DNA of 64,000 nt from Pyrenopolyporus hunteri (Eukaryota; Ascomycota; Sordariomycetes; Xylariales; Hypoxylaceae), in assembly GCA_902806595.1 (NCBI GenBank), contig CADCXC010000009.1, positions 620,001-684,000 on the forward strand, read 5' to 3'. The position numbers and the translations under genes are program-made. How positions within the stretch are numbered: the stretch's first letter is position 1; each line of letters begins with the position of its first letter. The notes beneath the pieces are model-generated. The model saw nothing but the letters and a program-made list of their open reading frames with translations. It had not been told where the DNA came from and did not search any database. Below, piece after piece: positions 41,978 to 52,953 of the stretch.

Positions 41978-44959
41978 TCACTTCCCAACGCCTGAGGCAC
42001 CGCCCGTAGGATTCCCGTCTTCGAAGACCTGAAAGCCTTCCTCGGCGTTTACCCATGCGCTGTGCTTACTTGGGTACTCGCTCGGGACGCTCGACTTCTG
42101 GCTCGAGTTCTCGAAGTCGTCGTCGCTCATTGCGTCTTCATCCCTGTGGATTTCAATATTGTGCTCCGGATCGCGGTTCTCAGCATCTTCAATTCCCGGC
42201 CACGGTTCATCCTCCGGGCCGGTAGGCAATTGCCCATCCTGCCAGGATTCTTGCGAATCCTCCTGATGGGTGAGGTCGAGCATTTGGCTGTCTTCCTCAT
42301 CTTCGTCCCCATCTTCGTCCATATCTTCTTCGTCATCCTGAAGCTCGGTTCCGCTACCGCTCTCTCCCATATTATCATCATGGTCTATGGCTGTGCTACG
42401 ATTGAGTCGTGATTCGAGGAAGGGGGCGTTACTGTGTGGCGTGGCATAAAATGGCGTGGGGGTGCGAACAGGATGGATTTCGTACACCGGGCTTGACGAC
42501 GACGTGCTCCAACGCGGCGTGTTCCGCGGCCGAACCGACGGTGAGCGGCTGCTACGACGTTTCGCAAGAGCTGCGACGTGCGCCGTCGCAGGCACTAGGC
42601 GAACAACCTGCGGCGAAGGTCGGCGCTCATATGACTGAATATAAGATGTAATTCGCCGTTTCACCTGAGCTGGGGGTACAAAGGACGGCACTGTAGGAGG
42701 CATGGAGGTCGTGCGAAAGGGTGGTGGCCTAGAAGCCTGACGCTCTCTGATGATAGCTGGGGAATTGGCGCGGGATGCGGAACGACGATTCCCAAGAGAC
42801 GGCGATACGCCACTGAGAAGACCTGGCGCCGGCGACATGGACGTCCTCCGCCACTTGCGCTGCGCAGCCTGCCGAAGGCTGAGGGACTGAGAGCTACGAG
42901 TACTTACGGGATGCTCGTCGAGATTGTCGTTCCACGCCCAGCAGTCCTCCATAGCATCCGCTTCAGGAACCTCTTGGCTGCTCTGGGAATCCGCGTAGAC
43001 CCGGCTAAGTTCTCGCAGCCGTTGCCAACTCCACCCATTATCATACGCATCTTGGTCCTGAAGATACGCTTCGGGGTGAGTAATGAAGAGACGCTGACTG
43101 CCAGTAGCTTTCATGACTACGCTTGAACGCAGAAATGGGACGTCCCATGTGACCGGCGTTACCATTTCGGCCGGTGATAGGAAGCGGAGCCTCGAATCCC
43201 TATGTACCTTACGTAGCGGTACCCACGGCGACTGGAGGCCGAGGAACTTTGTCACGCGGTGGTGTTGGGTCGAGCCGTGATGAACGTTTGCTTGCATGCG
43301 AGAGAAGGTACGGAACAGGGTCCCGAACGCATCGCAAAGAGCCTGGTGTACGCTTCGGGCGTCTGGGCTACGGATGGTCACGTTCTTCACGAGACCCCGA
43401 CTCCTGAGCCTCTGTTCGATGATGCGGTTCGGCGCACATGCTCGAGCAAGCAACCAATCCGATTCAAGCTCAGGCCCGACCCAATCGCTGAAGTCGGCGG
43501 CTTGAGAATCTATGATGGAGAAGGTATTGGGCATCTGCGTCCACTGGTCGGGTTCGACGCCGCCGCTGGAAGCACGTTGGCTCGCGAAGTCGTGGAAACC
43601 CATCCATACGCTCTTCAAAGGGAAGGGTAAGAAAATAACTTCAACCTCCCATGGATGGGTATAAGACGGAAAGGACGAGAGGCCTTGCAGTTGACTTAAT
43701 TGGGACTTCAGAGCTTGAAGTTGGCTGTAGAGCTCGGCACGGCTCGCAACGTATTCACTCCCGGCTGTAGAGACTGACGCTAAACTACCAGACTCATCAG
43801 CACCTAGGCGTCGGGCGCGATGATTCGAAATCTGGCTGCTGCTATCGTTAATCATCTTCTCGACTTCTTCAACGCGTGACTCGAGCTCGGTTATTCTCAG
43901 GTCACTTTGATCATGCTTATCATCACAACCGTCGTGGCTAGCGGCCGAGATGGAGGGATTCTCGAGCCGGTCCAACCGCTGTTCGTGTCCCTGAACAGTA
44001 TCGGACAGCTGCCTAATGGCTTCGCAATTAAGCCCCAAAGGGGATAGGCCCTGCCCGGTTGCATAGACCTGTCTACAAGACCTTGGTGTATTTGCGACCG
44101 TCTGTCCATCATCGGTGCATTGGTCCACGGTAGGTGCGGCGGTATTCTCCTCCTGCGGATGGGTCTCATCATCTTGTTCCAGAGCCTCGCGCAACTTGGA
44201 TCTGACACCACTTAGTGTCCCTAATCCTTTCCCGGCAAACGGCCGTAGGTATCCCACCCTGGCGGATGAAGTTGTAGAGCTCGGCTGCGAAGGGATTAGA
44301 CATTGGCTTGGAATTGGGGGAAGCAGGCCCGCTTCGTCGGGCTCGGATCGTATGAAGTTGGTCCAGCTTAAAGTATCGGGAAGAGAAGGTTCTGGCGCGG
44401 GCGCCGCGACTTCACCGCGCAGCGCATTTTCTTGCTCCACTAGTTGATTTGAGAGGGCACCCTCATTAAACATATAAGAATCTATGCCTGGATCCGTTGG
44501 CATCGGCAGCTTGAAAGATAAGTCCGGGACAACTGGTGTGAGGGGCTCCCTACTGGTCCTAGGCCGCTCGTTTTCCTGGCCATCATTCACGGTATCGGTA
44601 TTGGCTGCGACGGCGGCGGGAACCTGTGTGTCGCGAACATCATCGTGGAAGCAGGCATGATGGGAGCACATACACCAAGCAGCTTCGTCACCGGGCGCGC
44701 CGGTATTCCCATGGGGAAATCCACTGGCAAGTCCTGGGGAGATTCCTGCCGAACTTCCTCTACCTGTCCTGGCCGAAAGGGTAGCGCGACTCCAGAAACG
44801 ACGACATCCACACTTCGGTCCCTGGGCACCATGAGACAAGTCCACGAAATTGCAGGGTCCTCCGGGAAGAGTAGGCGAACTGGCTACCACGGCCGTGTCA
44901 TTATGAATATTAAAGAAAGAGCTGTTTGGCAGTGAGAAGTCGGGGATGGATCCTGCCAT
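41978..44959 (-). CDS. Uncharacterised protein with N-terminal Cys/His motif and coiled coil (993 aa)
   Basis: This is a single frame with an ATG at 44959 and a TGA at 41978. Near residues 49-105 there is a Cys/His pattern, KCGCRRFW followed after a loop by CMCSHHACFHDD, which looks like a metal-binding module. A short coiled coil covers about 350-430 (ITELESRVEEVEKMI and ELYSQLQALKSQLSQL). The most ordered-looking part, about 440-690, contains several Trp residues (WEVEVIFLPFPLKSVWMGFH, DWVGPELESDWLLARAC, SPAEMVTPVTWDVPF). The C-terminal third is Arg/Ser/Pro-rich and then strongly acidic near 865-895. No signal peptide or membrane segment is seen. It probably belongs to a conserved but unstudied Pezizomycotina family; the acidic tail and Arg/Ser-rich region suggest a nuclear location, which is inference only. 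Confidence 0.88.
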   Translation of the reverse strand: MAGSIPDFSLPNSSFFNIHNDTAVVASSPTLPGGPCNFVDLSHGAQGPKCGCRRFWSRATLSARTGRGSSAGISPGLASGFPHGNTGAPGDEAAWCMCSHHACFHDDVRDTQVPAAVAANTDTVNDGQENERPRTSREPLTPVVPDLSFKLPMPTDPGIDSYMFNEGALSNQLVEQENALRGEVAAPAPEPSLPDTLSWTNFIRSEPDEAGLLPPIPSQCLIPSQPSSTTSSARVGYLRPFAGKGLGTLSGVRSKLREALEQDDETHPQEENTAAPTVDQCTDDGQTVANTPRSCRQVYATGQGLSPLGLNCEAIRQLSDTVQGHEQRLDRLENPSISAASHDGCDDKHDQSDLRITELESRVEEVEKMINDSSSQISNHRARRLGADESGSLASVSTAGSEYVASRAELYSQLQALKSQLSQLQGLSSFPSYTHPWEVEVIFLPFPLKSVWMGFHDFASQRASSGGVEPDQWTQMPNTFSIIDSQAADFSDWVGPELESDWLLARACAPNRIIEQRLRSRGLVKNVTIRSPDARSVHQALCDAFGTLFRTFSRMQANVHHGSTQHHRVTKFLGLQSPWVPLRKVHRDSRLRFLSPAEMVTPVTWDVPFLRSSVVMKATGSQRLFITHPEAYLQDQDAYDNGWSWQRLRELSRVYADSQSSQEVPEADAMEDCWAWNDNLDEHPVSTRSSQSLSLRQAAQRKWRRTSMSPAPGLLSGVSPSLGNRRSASRANSPAIIRERQASRPPPFRTTSMPPTVPSFVPPAQVKRRITSYIQSYERRPSPQVVRLVPATAHVAALAKRRSSRSPSVRPRNTPRWSTSSSSPVYEIHPVRTPTPFYATPHSNAPFLESRLNRSTAIDHDDNMGESGSGTELQDDEEDMDEDGDEDEEDSQMLDLTHQEDSQESWQDGQLPTGPEDEPWPGIEDAENRDPEHNIEIHRDEDAMSDDDFENSSQKSSVPSEYPSKHSAWVNAEEGFQVFEDGNPTGGASGVGK

Positions 44960-46624
44960 TGGGTTGAAGGCTCCTCGGTCCAGGGCATCGGAGGGGGGTA
45001 GAGTGAAGATGGATGGAAAGCGAACGAACGAATTGATGGGGGATGCGGTTCCGTATTTATTTTCGACGGTGACGGGAGATGCTGGGATCCTAGGCGACCC
45101 TACCAGACGCAGCTGGGTCGCGATCCGAGATGTCTAGTACATGGCACTGCTCCTAACGTTAGTCAAAGCCCTGGAGGGGGTGGTGATTAGGTCGTTTGGT
45201 CTATCGAAGCCAGAATCCTCGGGTAAATACTAACCGTTAGAGAAGGAAGAGAAGGGAGCAGGCTGCGATGGGAAGAGGGGGGATTTGCAATTTATGTAGG
45301 AGAGGCAACAGCTGAGGGTGCGCGTACAATCCGAGAGCAATGCGAAAGATGAGCTTTGAGGATGGGAGATTGTAAAAGTCAAAGTGAGGCGTCAGGATGG
45401 GATTGGCCCAAAGCAGATGGTGGTGGGGGGTTGTGTGTTAGGAGAGGAGACAAGACAAGACAAGACGGGCACTATTCCCAAGCAACCAAGCAGCCAAGTA
45501 AATGGAGTCGAGCGTAAATGCGGGTTGTGATAGCTGTGGAGAAAGAGGGAAATCCTTCGACGCATGTAATTGGATATGTATGGCAAGGTGTGGTGGAACA
45601 TGGAAGGCCAAGTTATGACTCGACGCTGTCCAAAGCCAAAATCGCAATGGAGGGTTACCAGAAGAGATCCTGTTGCGTAACCCAGAGAGGGAGATAGAGA
45701 GAAAAAAAAAGACGGTATGAAGATGCTGAGATCAGGTGGGAGAACTCAGTAGGTACCAGGCAACCCTCGAGCTGCGGGAAACGTCGAGGACTTCTGGTAG
45801 GAGAAAGACCCGTAGGTACGTATCCGATACCTTATGTGGTCAATGCTCTGTCTCTTTCCCACTTAACGCGTCGCCCAAGAAGACGAAAAGAGCAAATGAG
45901 AATCGCCGAGCAAGGCGCGACCCTCGCGCGTTAGGTGAAGCGGAGGCCCTCTCATTGGATGGGAGTTTTTTGGGTTTCCCTGTTAAGACGCACTGACCTA
46001 CAAGGGTGTCCAGAGGTATCGGCGTCACTCGGGCTACTCCCATTCTACAGCTAAAATTATATATAGAGGTAGGTATATATAAATTCGAGATCCGTCGTAA
46101 ATAGTAACTTCCGTATCAATCAGTCGAAACTCGACCGCCTCACCCAAACCCAAGCCGCAAGTGAAGCCGAGTAAATTAAACAACCCATTATGCAAGCCCC
46201 GACTTTCAAGAAACTTGGGCTGACGTCCGCCCCGCGAGCGATGCGCCCCCCACCCCCAGAAGGCAGTCAGTCGGCGCCCAGACGCGTTAGATGTATCTCG
46301 GAGTCACTCGAGTTGTCGAACATATCGAGGCAACCTAGGATGACTCAATTTAGATATCTCATTGGTCAATGGATCGCATGGCATGGGGCTGTCTGTAAGA
46401 AACCGGCCGTTTTATTCCCTTGGAGATTGGTATATGGTACGAATGATATATATGGTATCTTATATGGTATACGATAAATTCAAATGAGTTGGACCGATTT
46501 ATATCGCCTTGGTAAATGCCAAACATGCAACCGACCCGAGACCTAAGACCCCCCATGACCCCAGACCCAGTAATATACATCACATCGTCGATCACGCCGA
46601 CTGGTTCGGCAGCTTTTCGTCACA
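44960..46624. other. Intergenic between two minus-strand genes
   Basis: About 1.7 kb. GACAAGACAAGACAAGACGGG (short pentamer repeat) lies near 45450-45470 and an A run near 45703. Nothing else with coding or RNA signature was seen; it must hold the promoter of the 993-residue protein and the 3' flank of the next gene. Confidence 0.6.
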
Positions 46625-48361
46625 TTAAACCTCGCCCCAGCTTCCCATGGGCCCCGTCGTTGCGATCATCGAACCGGTGCCCACAGAACCGCCGATATCC
46701 CAATAATGCCGAGATGACGAGGCGTTACTTCTCTTGACCGATATCCGCGTGCTTTGGCTAGCGCAGCTGGACGCACGCTTGAATAACGCGGGACTCGAAG
46801 GTATAGTTGACCTAGACTTACGTCTCTCGGCCGTCCTCTGTCTTGATATCAGTGGATGGTGTTGGCGCACCCGTGCAACCTTGGCTGCTGCATCTTGCGT
46901 GCTTGACGACGCGAGACTAGGATTCCCAGCGACCCCGCCGCCGCCGCCGCTGGACCGTGACGTGAAGCGCGACCGAATGTAACGGAACACGAGTTTGACA
47001 TCAAGCTCTTGTTCCCATTCCTCCTGTGTGAATGCGATCGCGGAACTCTCCAATTGTGATTGCGAATTGGCCTGGCTTGGGCGAGGCGGCTGTGTAACGT
47101 GAGGCACAGCAATTGGCTGCGTCTGCGTGTCTAGCGTTGGTTGAAATTCGGGGACGGTGGCGGGTGGCTCGCCCGTCTTCGTATCGATCGTAGAGTCGTT
47201 CGTGCCCTCCGGTATAGGGGGAAGGCCAGCGTACGGAATAGACATCTGCTGTACCCGACTAAACGTCGAAAAGGCCCCGGGGTGTTCAGAGAGCCGATTG
47301 ATAAGTAGACCGAGCTCCTTTGCAACTCGTTCCAGCATCTTAAGTTGCCACCCGGAATCTGTCGCGTCTTCCATGGCGAGGTCCGGGCATCCTTGCGCTA
47401 TAGGTGCCGGCGCTGCTTTAGGTGTCGAAGGGAGATCTTCTTCGTCGGGCAATTCTTCACCGAAAATTATAGAGAGCGTCTTATCATCAATCCCAAAGAG
47501 GTCGCGGACAACCTTTCGAGTTATACGTCCCAGGACGCTCTCGTGGCATTCCTCGTCTGCATCGTGATCATGCCAATCTTGGCTCTGATCTACCTTGTCA
47601 TTTGACAGTTCACCTACTCCGCTCATTGTAGCCGCATCTTCGTCTTTCTCTTCCGCTTGGTTAGGCATAGACATGCTGGCGATGGATCGTCGTCTCCTGC
47701 GCGTTTCCTTCTGGATTTCTTCCAGGAGATAGCGGCTGCTTTCCAAGCGCCAGGATTCTATCCACTGCATTTTGTCCATCTCCCGCATATCGTTAGGTTC
47801 AGGCTCTATCTTTGCTAAGTCTAGGCTTTCACGTCCCCTCAAGCGATGAGGGTTGTACTGCTCGAATGCGTAAAGGCGCTCTTGTATCTCGACCCCCATG
47901 CCATCCTGCTCTAACCGGAACGTGCCAAGGCCATCGTGGCCGGGGACAACCGGCGTTGCATAGGGGTGGGGGGTAGGCGAGTCGTAGAAGTTGGGAGCGG
48001 AACGGAATTCAGGAAGGTGACTGTCTAGGCTGTCTAGCTCGGCATCCTCGTCTTCCTCCGCCGCATCAACAAAACTTGAGGGTTGTTGGCGCCCGGCGCT
48101 GGGGCCCGAGGGCGCAACCGTACCAAGACTTCCAACCTCGCTCAGTCGCGAACGACCTGGGGTGCTATTGGTCTTATGGGTCGAAGTCAAGTAGGACGTC
48201 GATGTGCCGGTATCGGTAGCAGGCGAGAAGAGCACCCAGGTCTGGGAGTCTTGGACGGCCTGAGGAGGGGGTGATGGTGGGATCTGTGGCGATTCCTCGT
48301 CTTCAGGCGAAGGGCGGAAGAGCCGTTGAGTGGCCTGAGGAGTAGGTTGATGGAAGGCCAT
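46625..48361 (-). CDS. Uncharacterised, mostly disordered protein (578 aa)
   Basis: This is a single frame from the ATG at 48361 to a stop at 46625. The N-terminal 150 residues are Pro/Ser/Thr-rich with an acidic patch (DAAEEDEDAELDSLDSHLPE). A central helical region, about 200-235, reads MQWIESWRLESSRYLLEEIQ and then KETRRRRRS. Further ordered-looking segments are VLGRITRKVVRDLFGIDDKT (about 273) and a helix near WQLKMLERVAKELGLLINRL. The basic C-terminus ends HYWDIGGSVGTGSMIATTGP then MGSWGEV. No known domain, signal peptide or membrane segment is recognised. The pattern of ordered patches in a disordered background is typical of conserved fungal orphans. Coding status is firm; function is unknown. 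Confidence 0.87.
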   Translation of the reverse strand: MAFHQPTPQATQRLFRPSPEDEESPQIPPSPPPQAVQDSQTWVLFSPATDTGTSTSYLTSTHKTNSTPGRSRLSEVGSLGTVAPSGPSAGRQQPSSFVDAAEEDEDAELDSLDSHLPEFRSAPNFYDSPTPHPYATPVVPGHDGLGTFRLEQDGMGVEIQERLYAFEQYNPHRLRGRESLDLAKIEPEPNDMREMDKMQWIESWRLESSRYLLEEIQKETRRRRRSIASMSMPNQAEEKDEDAATMSGVGELSNDKVDQSQDWHDHDADEECHESVLGRITRKVVRDLFGIDDKTLSIIFGEELPDEEDLPSTPKAAPAPIAQGCPDLAMEDATDSGWQLKMLERVAKELGLLINRLSEHPGAFSTFSRVQQMSIPYAGLPPIPEGTNDSTIDTKTGEPPATVPEFQPTLDTQTQPIAVPHVTQPPRPSQANSQSQLESSAIAFTQEEWEQELDVKLVFRYIRSRFTSRSSGGGGGVAGNPSLASSSTQDAAAKVARVRQHHPLISRQRTAERRKSRSTIPSSPALFKRASSCASQSTRISVKRSNASSSRHYWDIGGSVGTGSMIATTGPMGSWGEV

Positions 48362-51217
48362 CTTGGAGGAGGGGTGGCTTAGTATACTGGCGGTATACTC
48401 GATATGCTCAGTGCTGGTGGTAAAGGTGGATATTCGCGGTGTATGACGAAAGCTGCTGCCCTACTGGGGAGATCCCAGCGGGAGATCTTAAATAACACAC
48501 GATGGTGGTCGGGACTCGCGCCTTTGTCGGAATTTAGAAGTTGTTAATGATAGGGAGCGGTTGACGGCGCCTCGGATAGGCTACGTTGGTACGGTTTCAG
48601 GGACGAAGAAGAACAGGTCAGAGCGAACCGACCACGACGGACAGCTAAGAGGGGCCAGAAGCATGGGTGAGGAGAGGCTACACGTAGAAGAATGCCGGTC
48701 CTGCAATCTGTATGTATGTAGAGAATAGGTGGGCGGTGTCGAGTGGTTAGGTATTATACTGTGGTAGGGATTTTGGAACAGGAAAGCCTTGGGAAATCGT
48801 AAGAGAACCCAGGGCGGGATGCAAGGTGTGTGACCTGTCTGATTGGGCGGCCGCAAGAAATATATGTCTAAGGGACCAAAAGAAGGAGGGGGGGAGACCA
48901 GTCGATGATCCCGAAGTCGCGTGGGACGTTTGCGAAGGAGGGATGGTGGTGGTAGGTGACGGTGGTTTGTTGTGCAATTGGGGTACAAATTTACATCAAC
49001 TTTTGGAGACCTTTTTTTTTCTGCTCCTTCTTCTTTTTCCTTTGGCTTGCTTTGGTTCCATGTATGGATGCTCTGGCTTTGCTTTAAGCTCGCCGATACG
49101 CCCCCATGCAGTTCAAAGTTGCATGTATATACTAGTACCTAATCAGCCACCAACTGCATGCGCTGCATGTAGGTACTGCGTATTTCCTGTACCGCCAATC
49201 GAATCGCCCAATCTTGGCCGTGTACAACACATAAGGTGAACAGGCTAGCGGTTAGTTAGGCAAATATGATGCCATAGGCTGGGAGCTAAGTACATCGGTG
49301 CGGTATATATGGGACAGGCGGCATCGACCCAAACCGTTCGATAGCGAGAAAGGATTGGGAGCGTATATACCTATGTATAATACCTGTAGAAATCTATTCG
49401 TAGGTCGATGTCATCGCCGACGCTCCGCACATATAATTATAGACATATGTACGTATATGTAAGTAGTGATGTATGTAATTATACATACACTTCAATTGCC
49501 GCATTCACGTTGCAGCTTCTATGTTGAATCGCCGGTAGAGGTATAATGCTTCAAGTACCAAGATGCTGTGCCTTTTGTTCGCATAGGGGCCCGCCACTTT
49601 GTAGTGCGCACAGGTACTTACCTAGGTGGTACCTAGCTACCTACCTACCTACCTTGACACCGGTAGATTACGGGCTCTCCCGGACTATATTCTCTCGGCG
49701 GGGTCTAGGCGTTTGTCAAGTGCCTATCTGCCCCTGCTGATGTCTCTCTACTTACTGTGCGCCCTACGCAAAGTACCTACCCTACCTACCCTCCTAACTT
49801 AACATGTTGTGCGATTTTCCATGTATAGAACGACGTTGCAGTAAGGGCGAAGGGATCTAGGCTTGATTCTGCATATATTAGGGGTATTCCTGTACGTATT
49901 GTACCTGTCTTGAATCCCTTAGGTTGGTAAAATGCGAGCCTACACTATTACACGACATATGACAGCAAATGACACAGACGACTTCTTATAGTTGAAAATT
50001 TTCTACATCCAAATGTAAGCACATCTTACTAGAACAAGCTCCCCAACCATGTCAGCTTCATGCTATACATAGTATGTATTCTCAGTTGCTAGAGAGTCAA
50101 GGGGTGCACCCGTGATCATCGCCAATGACGCGATAGATAAGTATAGTCTCAGATCTCATTCACTAGCCTGCTTTTATGGGTGTACCAACTATCACGGTTC
50201 CATTTATCAACTATCGTAGGTGCGTAGGGTAGCTCGAGTTTATTGGTCTGATGGGGTCATCTATGACTTTACCACTCCCTTGGATGACCCAGTATAGGGG
50301 GGCACTCTGCTTTAACGTCAAAATAGGAGGGGACTATGCATAGGAACTTCAGTACCTAGATTACCTCTCGAACATGTAAGGTACCTCTAGGTACTTCCAG
50401 GTTCATCCCTAGACATACAAGCGCCCTGATAATGGAATACAAAGCCTTACACCTAAAATATAATCTACCGCCGGTTCCTTGCGCTGAGACTAGCTATGCG
50501 GTGAGACAGCCAAAGAAAAAAAAAAAAAGACTCGTCCGGTAGCCAGTTATAGTCATCACGCGACTAAGAGTATTCCGAACACCTGTAGCCTCCTATAGGG
50601 GACAGAGTATTCGGTAGACTTGGCAAATCGGCCTACCGGGAAAACGGCATCCAAGAATCTGGGGAAGACAGAAAGTGATGAAGACCGCTCGATGCTGGGT
50701 CCGTCGCATTCGGCCACGGTACCTAGGTAGGTGTCTTACGCGCCGAGCATCGGACCCGGGGGCCGGCCTGACAAGAAAGATGAGTGGCACGCTGCCACCT
50801 GCAGGCGCATTTGTCCGTCGCATCGCTACGCGTGCGAAGGGCCCTACCAATGGCGCAAAGGCTGCACGCCGATTCCTCGCAGCAGAAGAGAAAGACAGCG
50901 TGCTTACCTACCTGCCTTATTAAAGTGAGAGGTTGGGAACGAAGCGTCGCTTCGCTTCAGGCTCGAAGTCGCATTCTCCAATGACGACGACATGGGTCGA
51001 CGTCGACGTCAACGTCAGACGGGAAAAGGGGAAAGAAAAAAACGAAAACGAAAGCAAAGCGCAAGCCGTCGAACCGCGCACCGGCCAACGGACTGGACTG
51101 GCTGTCGACGTGGACCTGTGGATGTCGCCAGGCGGGTCCGCCCCCTTCCTCGTTGAGACGGGGGGCTGGAAGAGGCAAGTCCTAGTACCTACATACATAG
51201 TGGGCCAGACGTCTATA
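48362..51217. other. Intergenic region rich in TAGGTA/ATGTA simple sequence
   Basis: About 2.9 kb upstream of the 578-residue protein gene. It has TATGTA/TACATA repeats near 49440-49490, a cluster of CCTAGGTGGTACCTAGC and CTAC repeats near 49620-49652, and another ACCTAGGT at 50721. A GTCGACGTCGACGTCAACGTC run lies near 50997. Short frames at 50675-51241 show no coding signs. No gene is called. Confidence 0.55.
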
Positions 51218-51650
51218 ACCCAGCAGGATCATGTTTGTTAACAGTGGGGCCAAGGCGCCAGGCATCGAACTTTGTTGGTATGTACTATCCCATACAAATC
51301 AGTATGTGAGGGTACAAAGTGAGGTCCTGCCCATACCGCCTATTGGCGTATCGAGGATACGACGATAGCGACAGCGATTTGAATAAATCTTTAGGGGCTA
51401 CGTACTAGGCATAAATCGAGACTATTCGGGAGTTATTCCATAGCGTATATTTTTAATCGATCCCTATATTTCAAAAGATTCGAGAGTGCCATGATATTAG
51501 TAGCAGATAATTGCGATAATTAAGGAATTAAGTAATATAGGTATCTTTGCATATAAGTTTGTATGTGATAGTACATACTAGCCCCTTTCAGTATAGCTTT
51601 ATGCCTTATTGCCTTACGCCCCACTGTTAACAAACATGATCCTGCTGGGT
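51218..51650. mobile_element. MITE-like element with perfect 33-bp terminal inverted repeats
   Basis: The left end (51218-51250) starts ACCCAGCAGGATCATGTTTG and the right end (51618-51650) is its exact reverse complement over 33 bp. Imperfect inverted similarity continues inside: GTATGTACTATC with CATACAAA on the left near 51278 and its inverted form near 51554-51578. The element is 433 bp, has no open frame of note, and is AT-rich in the middle. TA precedes the left end and CATA follows the right end, so a TA target duplication is possible but not clean. The perfect ends suggest recent activity or copying. Confidence 0.85.
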
Positions 51651-52953
51651 CATATGTATCCAGGCAGGTAAGGTACCGCCCCGATCAGGAGGGGTTCCTT
51701 TTCTTCCCTTTCCTTTTTGCTTTTTTCGCCCAAACCCAAGCTCCGAAGAGAACCCCTTCTATGCATAGTGTAGTACATGGACGCAACAGGGAAGGGGAGG
51801 GATCTGCCATAGCCTCACGAGAATCATTCATTCACCTTACACATCCCCAACCCCATGGAGTTCCTGTGCTGCGCTCTCCGAGGCCCTACGGCGGGCGTTC
51901 GGCACGCCTGAGCGACCCGAGCGGGACGTCTGATTGGCCGCTTCACTTCCCGGCGGCGATGATTTGTTGTCTACCAACTTATCGTACGTAGGTATGTATG
52001 TACGGAGACGTGGTTCGTGGGCGGTGATCTGTCAGTGGAGAAACAAGCTAGCATGGGCCGACGAATAGGCGGCGAAACGCCCCTGGGCGGATTCGGTATG
52101 GGAAACGTTCGCGGATGGGGTCACCGACTCCTGCGACGGCCAGTAAAGAAAATGGCTCGTCGTCGCGTCGGGTTAGGTCAGTTGGAGATTAGGCTTAGCC
52201 ACAGGAGGAACCGTCGCGATGGGTTTGTTTACACAGTATATACACATGCAGAGCTTCCTGGAGCAATGCGACTTCGTACGGCGTAGAAAACTCGCCGAAG
52301 CTCCCTGGAACGCAGTTCTCGGAATAGTAGCCGCGTTTGGAGAGCGGTTGAGTATACGAGATACATCCACTCGATTGTGGTTCTATAAATGTTACCGAGG
52401 GGTCCTCAACGCCGTGTGGAGTTCTGTCAGACCCCTCCTATGATGCCCGTGCAAGTACAGTACGTAGGTATTCCTTATAATCGAAGATATCATGAACTCT
52501 TAGTCGAGTGCCTAGACGAGAAATTAGATATATTAGTGGCGCCACCGGATATACCTCCCTGCTCCTTTACGTCAGAGCAATGGATTACATTAGCTATGAC
52601 CCAGTCAACTTATAAGTGAGCTTCTATCCGCCGCATCTTACAAGTTTGGATTAGGGAGTACTCTAGAAAAATGGAATGGGCTACAGGTCGTTCTACGGTT
52701 GGGTCAAGCTTGGAAGCTAAGAGGCTATCAATAACGATTTATATGGATGAGGTGATCGGATACAAATCAGCTTAGGATTGGCGATGACAACGTTTACTGT
52801 TCTTATTAAGAAAATCACAGCCAGCACCGCAGAATCGGAATTCACGTGGTGTAAATGCAATATCCGAATTGACTATCACGTAGAAGTGCTATGATACCCC
52901 ATTATACGCCTGTCCCTTCAACCCAGATTTGTTTCTTTGCCACGACAAACCAT
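51651..52953. other. Region between the MITE-like element and RPL10
   Basis: About 1.3 kb. It holds the relic described at 52219-52728 and the 3' flank of RPL10. From 51700 to 52200 I see no gene: the small frames there are short and without recognisable features. Confidence 0.5.
52219..52728 (+). pseudogene. Possible decayed or multi-exon gene in three frames
   Basis: Three adjacent open pieces in different frames look protein-like: one up to 52443 (containing LEQCDFVRRRKLAEAPWNAV and LGIVAAFGERLSIRD), one from about 52461 to 52619 (YVGIPYNRRYHELLVECLDE and PPCSFTSEQWITLAMTQSTY), and one to 52728 (KFGLGSTLEKWNGLQVVLRL). The middle piece ends at a good donor-like GTGAGC at 52615, and TACAG precedes its start, so part of this could be splicing. 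I could not find a full set of junctions with matching phases. The family is not recognised. Confidence 0.3.
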
